Assembly (NCBI GenBank): GCA_017561155.1
Contig: JAFZDP010000022.1
Span: forward strand, 1-33,896
DNA from: Bacteroidales bacterium
GTDB taxonomy: Bacteria > Bacteroidota > Bacteroidia > Bacteroidales > P3
Reading direction: 5' to 3'
Length of the DNA stretch: 33,896 nt
A program made the translations under genes and the position numbers. Positions 15,963 to 24,016 of the stretch are shown piece after piece; position 1 is the first letter of the stretch; every line of letters starts with the position of its first letter. Under the pieces are notes generated by a model that worked only from the letters and a program-made list of their open reading frames with translations, was not told the origin of the DNA and did no database searches.

Positions 15963-16709
15963 TTATGCGTTCATACCACCGCAAATGTTTATAACTTGTC
16001 CTGTTACATACGACGATAAGTCAGAACCCAAGAATACGCATACTTTTGCGACTTCGTCTGGTTCGCCACCACGGTGCAAAGGTATTTTTTTGTACCAGTC
16101 TTCTTTGATGTTTTCAGGTAGTACGGCAGTCATATCTGTCATTATAAATCCGGGAGCTATTGCATTGTGGCGGATATTGCGTATACCCATTTCTTTGGCA
16201 GCACTTTTGGTAAATCCTATTATACCGGCTTTACTTGCCGAATAGTTACATTGGTTTGCATTTCCGGATACACCTACTACAGAGCTTACGTTGATAACGC
16301 TACCTGCTCCTTTTTTCCACATTACAGGTTGTACGGCTTTGGTAAGGTTGAATACAGATTTTAAGTTTACACTTATTACCATATCCCATTGTTCTTCTGT
16401 CATTCTTTTCAATGCACCGTCTTTAGTTATACCTGCATTGTTTACCAAAATATCTATTGTACCAAAATCGGCAACAACATTCTGAACCAATTCGTTCGAG
16501 CTTTCAAAAGATGCTGCATTAGATGCATAACCTTTTGCTTTTACTCCGTAGCTAAGCAATTCTTTTTCGGTTTCTTCCATAGCTTCGTTTCTCATCAAGT
16601 CAGAGAATGCTACGTTGCAACCTTCTTGTGCATAGCGTATTGCTATGGCTTTTCCTATTCCTCTCGATGCTCCTGTGATAAGAGCGGTTTTTCCTTCTAA
16701 TAATTTCAT
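15963..16709 (-). CDS. fabG: 3-oxoacyl-[acyl-carrier-protein] reductase FabG, 248 aa
   Basis: NADPH-dependent reduction of 3-oxoacyl-ACP in fatty acid synthesis. Cofactor loop TGASRGIG at 12-19, NNAG at 90-93, catalytic Asn115, Ser143, Tyr156 and Lys160 (YSASK) all present. The C-terminal GQVINICGGMNA is typical of FabG. Family length is exact. First gene of a fabG-btuF pair, with a -7 box upstream at 16754-16761. Confidence 0.92.
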   Translation of the reverse strand: MKLLEGKTALITGASRGIGKAIAIRYAQEGCNVAFSDLMRNEAMEETEKELLSYGVKAKGYASNAASFESSNELVQNVVADFGTIDILVNNAGITKDGALKRMTEEQWDMVISVNLKSVFNLTKAVQPVMWKKGAGSVINVSSVVGVSGNANQCNYSASKAGIIGFTKSAAKEMGIRNIRHNAIAPGFIMTDMTAVLPENIKEDWYKKIPLHRGGEPDEVAKVCVFLGSDLSSYVTGQVINICGGMNA

Positions 16710-16753
16710 CGTATTGTTTATTTTACGTTTATTATAAAGTATATTTCGTTTTG

Positions 16754-16761
16754 CAAAGGTA
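16754..16761 (-). promoter_or_regulatory. -7 box for fabG (TACCTTTG on minus)
   Basis: CAAAGGTA on plus reads TACCTTTG on minus, 45 bases upstream of the fabG start. The -33 element is not obvious. Confidence 0.6.
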
Positions 16762-16800
16762 CGACTTTTTTTGCGTATAGCATTAATATGTCGTGTTTTT

Positions 16801-17118
16801 TTATAATAATCCTAATTCCAATTTAGCTTCTTCGCTTATGTTTTCCATGTTCCAAGTCGGGATGAATGTGATATCCACTGCTGCATTGCTAACACCTTCT
16901 ATCATAAGTATATTACTTCGTATTTCGATAGGTAGCGAATCGGCTACAGGGCAGTTTGGAGCTGTAAGTGTCATTAGAATGTTTACTTTTAAATCGTCGT
17001 CTATTTTAATGTCGTATATCAAGCCCAAATCGTATATATTTACCGGAATTTCGGGGTCGTATATTCTTTTTAGTACGTCAATAACGGCACTTTTTATGGT
17101 TTCTTTGGTTGGTGTCAT
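16801..17118 (-). CDS. SufT/MIP18-family (DUF59) Fe-S assembly factor, 105 aa
   Basis: Small DUF59 protein: RIYDPEIPVNIYDLGLIY and MTLTAPNCPVADSLP are the family signatures, the latter holding the conserved Cys. Such proteins help mature Fe-S proteins. I chose the start MTPTKETIKSAV at 17118. The frame is open to 17175, but that start would overlap sufE and add a 19-residue non-homologous leader. It lies 25 bases after sufE, supporting a shared role. Confidence 0.88.
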   Translation of the reverse strand: MTPTKETIKSAVIDVLKRIYDPEIPVNIYDLGLIYDIKIDDDLKVNILMTLTAPNCPVADSLPIEIRSNILMIEGVSNAAVDITFIPTWNMENISEEAKLELGLL

Positions 17119-17143
17119 ATCCAAGTTTTTATTATGTTGTTTT

Positions 17144-17566
17144 TTATCCTTCCATAGTGGTGTATGCCAAAGCATACAATTTTATTTGTTTTAGCATAGC
17201 TGTAAGTCCGTTGGAGCGTGTAGGGGATAGGTGTTCTTTCAACCCTATTTTTTCTATAAAACTCAAATCGGCATTCACTATGTCTTTTGGTGTCTGATTG
17301 TTTAGTACTCGTATCAGTAGGTATGCTATACCTTTGGTTATCACAGCGTCGCTGTCTGCTTTGAATACTATTTTTCCGTCTACAAGGTTGGCGCTAAACC
17401 ATACTCTTGATTGGCAGCCTTTTATTAGGTTATTTTCGGTTTTGTCTTTTTCGTCTATCATCGGACATTCTCTACCCATTTCAATAATGTAGTTGTATTT
17501 GTCCATCCAGTCTTCAAAATTTTCAAACTCTTCTATTATTTGGTTTTCAATTTCTTGTATAGTCAT
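17144..17566 (-). CDS. sufE: SufE, sulfur acceptor for cysteine desulfurase, 140 aa
   Basis: Accepts persulfide sulfur from SufS during Fe-S cluster assembly. The acceptor Cys51 is in the conserved GCQSRVW motif. The C-terminal GLKEHLSPTRSNGLTAM is also typical. Normal length. It starts 5 bases after the GH3-like gene stops. The remaining suf genes (sufB, sufC, sufD, sufS) are not in this window. Confidence 0.93.
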   Translation of the reverse strand: MTIQEIENQIIEEFENFEDWMDKYNYIIEMGRECPMIDEKDKTENNLIKGCQSRVWFSANLVDGKIVFKADSDAVITKGIAYLLIRVLNNQTPKDIVNADLSFIEKIGLKEHLSPTRSNGLTAMLKQIKLYALAYTTMEG

Positions 17567-17571
17567 ATTGT

Positions 17572-19080
17572 TTATATGTTTTTTAGTATTTCTTCTACAA
17601 TTTCTCTTGAATTTTTTAGGCGTGGTATTTTGTATTGTCCGCCTAGCTTATTTTTATCTTTAAGCCATTTCATAAACGTGCCGTTGGCTACAAAGGTGAT
17701 GTGAGGTGGCTGCAAAATAAGGTTTTTGTAGCGTTTGGCTTCGTAGTCGGAGTTTACTTTTTTTAGCGCTTCGTCTAGCAGAGTTTCAAACAGCTCTTTG
17801 TCTTCGGGTTCTTGATCAAATTCTATTATCCATTGGTGTCCTATGGGTCTGTTATGTTTAGATAGGTAAGGAGCTGCAGTATACTCTTTTATGCTGGCAT
17901 TAGTTTCGGTACATGCCATCTTTATGGCTTGGTTGGCGTTGTCTTCTATCAATTCTTCGCCACACACGTTTATGTAGTTCTTTGTTCGTCCTGTTATTTG
18001 TATCCTGTAGGGCGATTTTGATGTAAAGGTAACGGTGTCGCCTATCAGGTATCGCCATAGCCCTGCGTTGGTACTTATCAGCAGTGCATAGTTTTTTCCC
18101 ACTTCTACGTCGGCCAATTGGGTTACTTTGGGATTGTCGGTGCCTATTTGAGAGGTTTCTATAAATTCGTAAAACACACCATTGTTTAGTAGCAACAACA
18201 TATCCGATACGTTTTTTTGGTCTTGAATACCAAAGTATCCTTCCGAGGCGTTGTACACGTTTACATACCTCATGTTGTCGTTAGGTATCAGTAGTTTATA
18301 TTTTTGCTTATAGGGTAAAAAATCTACTCCGCCATGGAAATAGACCTCCAAATTTTCCCATACCTCGTTTATGTTGTTTTTGTGGCTTATGTCCAAACAT
18401 CGTTGCAGTAGCAATGCCATCCACGATGGTACTCCTGCCAGACTTACAATGTTTTGTTTGGTAGTACTTTCTGCCATGCGTATCAGTTTCTGTTCCCACT
18501 CTTTCATTAGGGCTATCTCTCTTTTCGGAGCTCTAAAATGTTCGGCCCATTGTGGTAGGTTGTCCATTATTATTGCCGACACATCGCCACAGTAAAATGG
18601 ATCGGTAGGAGAGCTTTGTTTGCTACCTCCGAGTGCAAGATTGTAGCCCGAAAATATTTTAGTGGCACTATACATATTGCAGTACAATATCAGCATATCT
18701 ACACCACCTTTGTAGTGACATTGTTTCAGAGCTTCGTTGCTTACGGGTATATATTTGCTAGTGTTTCCCGATGTTCCCGACGATTTCGAAAACATCTTTA
18801 TGGGTGTGTTCCACAGCAAGTTTTGTTCCCCCTTTTGCATTCGTTGTATGTATGGCAAAAAACTATCGTACTCGTTTATGGGCACTTGTTTGTTGTAGTG
18901 GCTCCATGTTTTTATGTCGGCATAGTTGTATTTTTTGCCCCATTCGGTATTTTTGCCATTGGCTATCAGCCGGTGAAAAACCTCGTCCTGCACTTCCAGA
19001 GGATGGTCTACAAAGCGTGCTATTTGGCTGTAGCGGCTTCGCATGAATTGGCAGGCTAAAAAGTTTAGTAGTTTTGTCAT
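17572..19080 (-). CDS. GH3-family acyl-acid amido synthetase-like protein, 502 aa
   Basis: Belongs to the GH3 branch of adenylate-forming enzymes, named after plant proteins that conjugate hormones to amino acids. Motif 1 is SKSSGTSGNTSKYIPVS (about 97-113), motif 2 YNASEGYFGIQ, motif 3 YRIQITGRTKNYINVCGEEL. All three are needed for ATP/acyl-adenylate chemistry, so it is likely active. Bacterial GH3 members are largely uncharacterised and no substrate can be named. It lies 28 bases after the lptG-like gene and 5 before sufE, in an apparent four-gene operon. Confidence 0.88.
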   Translation of the reverse strand: MTKLLNFLACQFMRSRYSQIARFVDHPLEVQDEVFHRLIANGKNTEWGKKYNYADIKTWSHYNKQVPINEYDSFLPYIQRMQKGEQNLLWNTPIKMFSKSSGTSGNTSKYIPVSNEALKQCHYKGGVDMLILYCNMYSATKIFSGYNLALGGSKQSSPTDPFYCGDVSAIIMDNLPQWAEHFRAPKREIALMKEWEQKLIRMAESTTKQNIVSLAGVPSWMALLLQRCLDISHKNNINEVWENLEVYFHGGVDFLPYKQKYKLLIPNDNMRYVNVYNASEGYFGIQDQKNVSDMLLLLNNGVFYEFIETSQIGTDNPKVTQLADVEVGKNYALLISTNAGLWRYLIGDTVTFTSKSPYRIQITGRTKNYINVCGEELIEDNANQAIKMACTETNASIKEYTAAPYLSKHNRPIGHQWIIEFDQEPEDKELFETLLDEALKKVNSDYEAKRYKNLILQPPHITFVANGTFMKWLKDKNKLGGQYKIPRLKNSREIVEEILKNI

Positions 19081-19108
19081 ATTGATATATCTTTGGTTTG
19101 TTTGGTTC

Positions 19109-20194
19109 TTATTTTGGAGCTTTTTTAATCAGTACGAATGCTGCTATAGTGTATATTATTTGTGGTAGCAATACTGCCAAAAATGGGCTTAGATTTCCGT
19201 TTGTGGCAAAAACAGTAGTTATTTTCATAAACACTATAAACGAAAATGCTATAGATATACCTATTGCCAAGTGGATACCTACTCCGCCACGCATTTTTCG
19301 CGACGATACTGCTACCCCAATCACTGTCATAATTATTATTGCCAAGGGATTCAAAAGGCGTTGGTAGTGTTCTATCTTGTAGTTTACCACAAGGTGCGAT
19401 CCTCGTTCTTGTTCCTGCTTTATAAAGTCCCTTAGTTTGAAAAAATTCATAGTCTCTACACTGGTATAGTTGATGTTGAAATCGATAGGTTTGGCTTTGA
19501 TATCTATCAGCGTGTCGCCAACTCTAACAAATTTCTCCGACAAATTGTTTATGCTTCTACATGTGTAGTTGAAGCATCGCCACTGTTCAGAAACGCTGTC
19601 GTAGGTTATTTGGTCGGAGGTAATTTTCTGTACCATATTGTTGTTGTCCGAGAATATTTCTTTCGTAAATTTGTAGCCTATATTGTTTTTGCTATCAAAG
19701 CTTTCTACATACAGCTGTGTGCCTTTTTCTATCTGTATGTGAATGTTTCTGAAGTTGTTTTGATATTTATTTTTTATGTATTTCCGTTCAAAATCTTTCA
19801 CATATGTATTGTTGATAGGTATTATAAAGTTGCCAAAAATAAATATTACCAAGGCTATTATACCGGCACCATATAGGTAGGGGACAAGCATACGTTTGAA
19901 GCTGATACCGTTGCCGAGAATGGCTATAATTTCGGTGTTGCCTGCCAGTTTCGAAGTAAAGAAGATAACCGATATGAATACAAACAGATGGCTAAACAGA
20001 TTGACAAAACTCGGGATAAAGTTTAGATAGTACTGAAAAACAATAAGCTTTAATGGAGCATTGCGGCTAAGAAAATCGTCGAGCTTTTCTGATATATCAA
20101 ATACAATTACAATGACAATTATAAGGCCGATGGCAGCGCAAAATGTTTTTAAAAACTTGCCCAATATGTATCTGTCAATTATTTTGTATTTCAT
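19109..20194 (-). CDS. LptF/LptG-family LPS export permease, 361 aa
   Basis: Inner-membrane component of the LPS transport machine, working with LptB and LptC to extract LPS. The architecture is typical: N-terminal helices (residues about 13-32, 55-80 and 98-122), a long periplasmic beta-jellyroll (about 125-265), then three C-terminal helices (about 275-360). The start MKYKIIDRYILGKFLKTF matches the family N-terminus. I lean to LptG, but LptF cannot be excluded. First gene of the lptG-GH3-sufE-sufT unit, with a -7 box at 20296-20303. Confidence 0.88.
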   Translation of the reverse strand: MKYKIIDRYILGKFLKTFCAAIGLIIVIVIVFDISEKLDDFLSRNAPLKLIVFQYYLNFIPSFVNLFSHLFVFISVIFFTSKLAGNTEIIAILGNGISFKRMLVPYLYGAGIIALVIFIFGNFIIPINNTYVKDFERKYIKNKYQNNFRNIHIQIEKGTQLYVESFDSKNNIGYKFTKEIFSDNNNMVQKITSDQITYDSVSEQWRCFNYTCRSINNLSEKFVRVGDTLIDIKAKPIDFNINYTSVETMNFFKLRDFIKQEQERGSHLVVNYKIEHYQRLLNPLAIIIMTVIGVAVSSRKMRGGVGIHLAIGISIAFSFIVFMKITTVFATNGNLSPFLAVLLPQIIYTIAAFVLIKKAPK

Positions 20195-20295
20195 TGGTTA
20201 TATCTGTTTTTGAGTATAAGTATTGGTTTAGTTCAAAAATAGAATTAGTTTTATATTAGTGTATTACCAATCTACTTTTTCTTCAAAATCATTTG

Positions 20296-20303
20296 CAAAT
20301 ATA
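20296..20303 (-). promoter_or_regulatory. -7 box for lptG-like operon (TATATTTG on minus)
   Basis: CAAATATA on plus is TATATTTG on minus, 102 bases upstream of the start at 20194. No -33 TTTG at the standard distance. Confidence 0.45.
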
Positions 20304-20527
20304 CATAAAAAATCTGTATCGTAGGCAATGTGGCAAAGTTTTTTTTAGCAACTGTTGGTTGATAGCTTTGGAATGCAACAAGACTCTATCTAAACAGTGG
20401 TCGAAATGTAATGTTGTAATGTAATGTTTTTTTGTGTTGCTTTTTTAACCTAAAAGGATAAATTATTGCAAAGCAATTTTCATAAGTTGTCATCTGAAAA
20501 AGTAGGAATTAAACCTCCCTTTATTAT

Positions 20528-20565
20528 CACTATACTGTCGTTGTAGCGACAATATAGTGTTTTTT
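20528..20565 (+). terminator. orphan intrinsic terminator
   Basis: CACTATACTGTCG (20528-20540) pairs with CGACAATATAGTG (20547-20559) with one C-A mismatch and a 6-base loop, then six T. It is oriented for plus-strand transcription, yet no plus-strand gene lies upstream within this intergenic region. TAGCTTTG near 20364 could be a -7 box for a transcript of about 190 bases ending here. Confidence 0.6.
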
Positions 20566-20889
20566 CGTTTGTGGTATATTGTGAAAAAAACGGCCATAAT
20601 ACTCCTCAAATGTGTTCTATATAATTGTTTATTGGTAGTACGATGGAGGCAATGCTTTCAATATAATAGTTAGCAGTTTTCTACTAGTTGGTTCGGTGGC
20701 GTTTTTATGCTCTCTGCTAAAACATTACATTGCAACACACTTGCATATTTCGATATTTTTTCCGTACTTTGTGTAGCGATCGAGAGAAGTGTTTATATTG
20801 TATTTGGTTGATTTTGAAAATATAAATTCAATATATTAATGGCAATAGTGTCGCTAAATATGTATTTGTTTGAATAAAACTAAAACGTT

Positions 20890-21396
20890 ATGGTAAAAAG
20901 AATAATGTATTTGATGGCGTTTTTCATTTTATGCTCGTGTTCCGGCAGTGTGATGAAAGAAACTGAAATAGTATGCATGTCGGAAAATAGTTATAGTAGC
21001 GATTATATGCAGAAAACTAAAAACATATTGGAGTATGGCGACACCAATTCTTATTGGGCTATTCATACAATCCATTCCGACGACTGTGCCAACGATAAGC
21101 TTTTGCCTTACGCTCTTGTAATGGCTAATAAATTCAACTTTACACCGGCATACTATCATGTTTTTGAAATACTTGTTCAGCTTAATTGCGAAAGAACTAT
21201 TGATGTTTTGGATTCAGCAACAAGAGATTTGGCTGTTTCATATTTCAGAAAGGCAATAGAGTCCGGTGATAAGTATGCTTCGGACTGTTTGTTGCAAGAG
21301 TATTGCGACACTTGCACTACGCCAATAAAAGAATTATATACCGATACAGTATTGATGTCTAAAGCATTCAATAATATAGAACTTGGTAGCCGATAA
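20890..21396 (+). CDS. small putative lipoprotein, 168 aa
   Basis: Starts MVKRIMYLMAFFILCSCSGS, a short lipoprotein signal with Cys17 (LCSC) as the likely lipidated residue. The rest is mainly helical and soluble, rich in Tyr, Cys and acidic residues (about eight Cys in all), with a TPR/Sel1-like feel in VSYFRKAIESGDKYASDCLLQE. I do not recognise a family. The gene stands alone between word-rich spacers and ends before a terminator at 21578-21614. Confidence 0.65.
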   Translation: MVKRIMYLMAFFILCSCSGSVMKETEIVCMSENSYSSDYMQKTKNILEYGDTNSYWAIHTIHSDDCANDKLLPYALVMANKFNFTPAYYHVFEILVQLNCERTIDVLDSATRDLAVSYFRKAIESGDKYASDCLLQEYCDTCTTPIKELYTDTVLMSKAFNNIELGSR

Positions 21397-21464
21397 ATGA
21401 TTGATAGAGAAAAATAGACCGAGAAAACTAAATAGCAAAAATAGTTACTAATTAGTAGTTTTGT

Positions 21465-21560
21465 ACTAGTCGATTCACAGCCTTTTCTCTACTCTCTCTA
21501 CCTTCTCTACTTTATTTTCTATTACATTACAACATAACAACATTACAACAGTAGGGTTTG
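21465..21560 (+). repeat. word-repeat tract D (CTCTAC and ACATTACAAC words)
   Basis: Two low-complexity vocabularies from blocks A and B reappear next to each other: TTCTCTACTCTCTCTACC-type words, then ATTACATTACAACATAACAA-type words. The same pair of word classes is adjacent in block B at about 2225-2350. The GC-rich words of the larger blocks are absent. Confidence 0.5.
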
Positions 21561-21577
21561 CTACTTGCAAAAACAAA

Positions 21578-21614
21578 ACAAGGGAACTCAAACTTGTGTG
21601 TTTGGCTCCCTTGT
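21578..21614 (+). terminator. intrinsic terminator after the lipoprotein gene
   Basis: ACAAGGGA (21578-21585) pairs with TCCCTTGT (21607-21614); the interior can pair further (CAAAC with GTTTG). It lies between two convergent genes. Confidence 0.6.
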
Positions 21615-21623
21615 ATATTCGAA

Positions 21624-21652
21624 AAAGGTCTGTCTAAAAGAAAACGACCTTT
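21624..21652 (-). terminator. intrinsic terminator of the fadD-like / four-helix-bundle unit
   Basis: AAAGGTC (21624-21630) pairs with GACCTTT (21646-21652). On the minus strand the stem is followed by a T run, directly past the stop at 21656. Confidence 0.6.
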
Positions 21653-21655
21653 ATA

Positions 21656-22135
21656 CTAAAACTCTAAGTTGAAGTCGTATGTATCTTCGGTAGCAATAGT
21701 TTCTTCTTCTACCGACTCAGGTTTGCTGTCGGTATGGTTAGAATCTCTTTTGCTTGTTTTTCTAGACAAAGATACTATAAGAGCTCCCAACATTCTGGTT
21801 ATTTCCATCAAACATTCTCTAGAATATTCTTCGTCGGAAGGTTGGAAAATAGATAACTCTTTGGCTAATGTAGAAAAAATAATGCACTCTCTTACGTTTG
21901 CTTTGGCATCTTTAAGATATAGTTCAAATTCTTTCTTGTTGTGATATGCACCTTCGGCAATGCTAGTGGCTATTGCTACAGACGCTTTGCAAAACTCGTT
22001 AACCAACCTCTCTTCCACAGTCGAAAGGTCTTTGCTTTTTAGGGTTTTTGCTACCCATTTGTTGTACTCGATAGCTTTGTTGTATATTCGAAGGTCTTCG
22101 AATCTGAAAAAGCTAGATTGTTTTTTTTCTTCCAT
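21656..22135 (-). CDS. four-helix-bundle protein (S23/IVP family), 159 aa
   Basis: RFEDLRIYNKAIEYNKWVAK at the N-terminus and KASVAIATSIAEGA in the second helix are signatures of PF05635, first described as proteins encoded in 23S rRNA intervening sequences. About residues 10-120 form the bundle. The last 40 residues are a Ser/Glu-rich acidic tail not typical of the core family. Function unknown. It is encoded 29 bases after the acyl-CoA ligase gene, an ordinary chromosomal setting rather than an rRNA insertion. Confidence 0.82.
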   Translation of the reverse strand: MEEKKQSSFFRFEDLRIYNKAIEYNKWVAKTLKSKDLSTVEERLVNEFCKASVAIATSIAEGAYHNKKEFELYLKDAKANVRECIIFSTLAKELSIFQPSDEEYSRECLMEITRMLGALIVSLSRKTSKRDSNHTDSKPESVEEETIATEDTYDFNLEF

Positions 22136-22164
22136 ATTGCCAGTAGTTTTAATAGTTATTGAAA

Positions 22165-23922
22165 TTATCTGAATAAATTGTCTATTTCGTCCTTGTAAAC
22201 TTCCATAACTTTGCGTCGTCTAAGTTTCATGGTAGGGGTAAGGAAACCATTGGCTTCGGTCCACGTTTCGTTTATAAGTTTAAAACGTTTCACTTGTTCG
22301 GTATCGCCAAAGTATTTGTTGTATTTTGCCATTACTTTGTTGTAGCGTTCCAATGTTTTCTTATCGTTAATCATTTCTTCTTGCGAACTGCAATGTATGT
22401 CGTGGCGTGCTTGCCAATCTTTTAGAAATTCAAAATCAGGGGTGATTATAGCTGCTGCAAACTTTTGGTTTTCGCCAACCACCATCATATCCAATATAAA
22501 AGGACTTTCTTTGAATTTGCCTTCTATAGCTTCGGGATTTACATATTTTCCCATGCTGGTTTTGAACAACGATTTTACACGTCCTGTTATCGATAAAAGT
22601 CCGTTTTCTAGTTTTCCGGTGTCGCCGGTGTGGAACCATCCTTCGTTGTCTATCACTTCGGCAGTAAGTTCAGGAGCTTTGTAGTAGCCTATCATCACGT
22701 TTTTGCCTCGGCACAATATTTCGTTGTTGTTAGGATCTATTTTCACCTCGATATTTTCTAGTGGAGGACCTACGGTGCCAACTTTTCTGCCACCTTTTGT
22801 TCGGCGGCTTACAGCTATAACGGGGCTGGTTTCGGTAAGGCCGTAGCCTTCGAATATTGTCATGCCAAGACAGTTGAAAAAGCGAGCCAAACGTGGTTGG
22901 ATGGCGGCACCACCACTTACTACAAGTTGCAATACTCCAAAATTTTCGCGTATGGCACTATATACCAATTTGTCGGCTATTTTGTGTTTAAGACTGTAAA
23001 TAAATGATTTGTTTTCAAATTCATAATCAGTGGCAAAATCCAAAGCCCAATAGAATATCTCTTTTTTGAATCCTTTTAATTTTTCGCCTTTGCGGTATAC
23101 TTTGTCGTATATCTTTTCCATCAGTCTGGGCACTGTGGTCATCATTTCGGGTTGTGTTTCCTTTATGTTGTCGGCTACTTTGCCAACGCTTTCGGCATAT
23201 ATAATCTCGAATCCACGATACTGATACATGTAGTTCATCATGCGTTCGTATATGTGGCACAAAGGAAGATAGCTCAAGCAACGTGTAAATTCTTCGTTTG
23301 GAATAGTATGTACTGCCATAAAGTTCGAAACAAGGTTTTCGTGGCTAAGCATTACACCTTTGGGAGTTCCTGTTGTTCCGCTGGTGTATATCATCGTTAC
23401 CATGTCTTTCGGACTTATCGAGTCTTTTATTTCTTTCACCTTGTCGGGAGCAGGATTGTTGCTACCTAGCTCTAGCAATTCGTCGAACGAGCTAATGTTT
23501 TTGTCGCGTTTTTTGAATGTATATATATGTTCAACGCTTGGAACTTCGGGAAGTATGTTGCTTATTTTTCTAAGCAATTCAGGACCTTCCAAGAATATGA
23601 ACTTTATTTCGGCATGGTTTAGGATATATTTGTAGTCGTCTTCGCTGATGGTAGGGTAGATAGGTATCATTATAGCTCCTATTTGCTGAACACCCATATC
23701 CAAATAGTTCCATTCCGGACGGCTCGACGATATAAGTGCTACCTTTTCGCCACGTTTCAATCCCATTTTTAGTAGTCCGTAGCTTGCCAGGTTCGACTTT
23801 TCTACATACTCTTTTACATAGTGTTTTTCCCATTTGCCACCTTCTTTATACGAAAAAACAGGGTGGTTTGGGTGGTTTAGTGTTTTGTATTCCAGTATGT
23901 CAAATAATCTTGTAATTTCCAT
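22165..23922 (-). CDS. long-chain acyl-CoA synthetase (AMP-forming), 585 aa
   Basis: Activates fatty acids to acyl-CoA through an acyl-AMP intermediate. P-loop YTSGTTGTPKG at 179-189, the GYGLTETSP adenine motif, GWFHTGDTGKLE, and the ITGRVKSLFKTSMGKYVNPE hinge with its catalytic lysine context are present. Length and order match FadD15/ACSL-type ligases of Bacteroidota. No beta-oxidation genes are nearby, so it more likely serves lipid recycling or synthesis. Probably cotranscribed with the four-helix-bundle gene. Confidence 0.92.
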   Translation of the reverse strand: MEITRLFDILEYKTLNHPNHPVFSYKEGGKWEKHYVKEYVEKSNLASYGLLKMGLKRGEKVALISSSRPEWNYLDMGVQQIGAIMIPIYPTISEDDYKYILNHAEIKFIFLEGPELLRKISNILPEVPSVEHIYTFKKRDKNISSFDELLELGSNNPAPDKVKEIKDSISPKDMVTMIYTSGTTGTPKGVMLSHENLVSNFMAVHTIPNEEFTRCLSYLPLCHIYERMMNYMYQYRGFEIIYAESVGKVADNIKETQPEMMTTVPRLMEKIYDKVYRKGEKLKGFKKEIFYWALDFATDYEFENKSFIYSLKHKIADKLVYSAIRENFGVLQLVVSGGAAIQPRLARFFNCLGMTIFEGYGLTETSPVIAVSRRTKGGRKVGTVGPPLENIEVKIDPNNNEILCRGKNVMIGYYKAPELTAEVIDNEGWFHTGDTGKLENGLLSITGRVKSLFKTSMGKYVNPEAIEGKFKESPFILDMMVVGENQKFAAAIITPDFEFLKDWQARHDIHCSSQEEMINDKKTLERYNKVMAKYNKYFGDTEQVKRFKLINETWTEANGFLTPTMKLRRRKVMEVYKDEIDNLFR

Positions 23923-24016
23923 TTATATAATAGTTTAGTTGTTGTTAGAAATATATTAGTTTATTTGTCTGTTAGTGTCGTATTTGTTGTTTGTATTTAT
24001 TATTATATAGTTGTTG

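Larger units (their letters stand above)
20195..20889. other. 695-base intergenic region with possible small RNA
   Basis: Divergent region between the lptG-like gene (-) and a small lipoprotein gene (+). It holds the lptG -7 box (20296-20303), a hairpin-plus-T-run terminator (20528-20565) with no gene in front of it, and scattered weak matches to the word vocabulary (GTAATGTTGTAATGTAATG near 20410; AAACATTACATTGCAAC near 20722). No ORF of note. Confidence 0.5.

Noticed and set aside
17119..17175. Longer start for the SufT-like protein
   Set aside because: Overlaps sufE, and the leader has no family similarity; MTPTKE at 17118 fits better.
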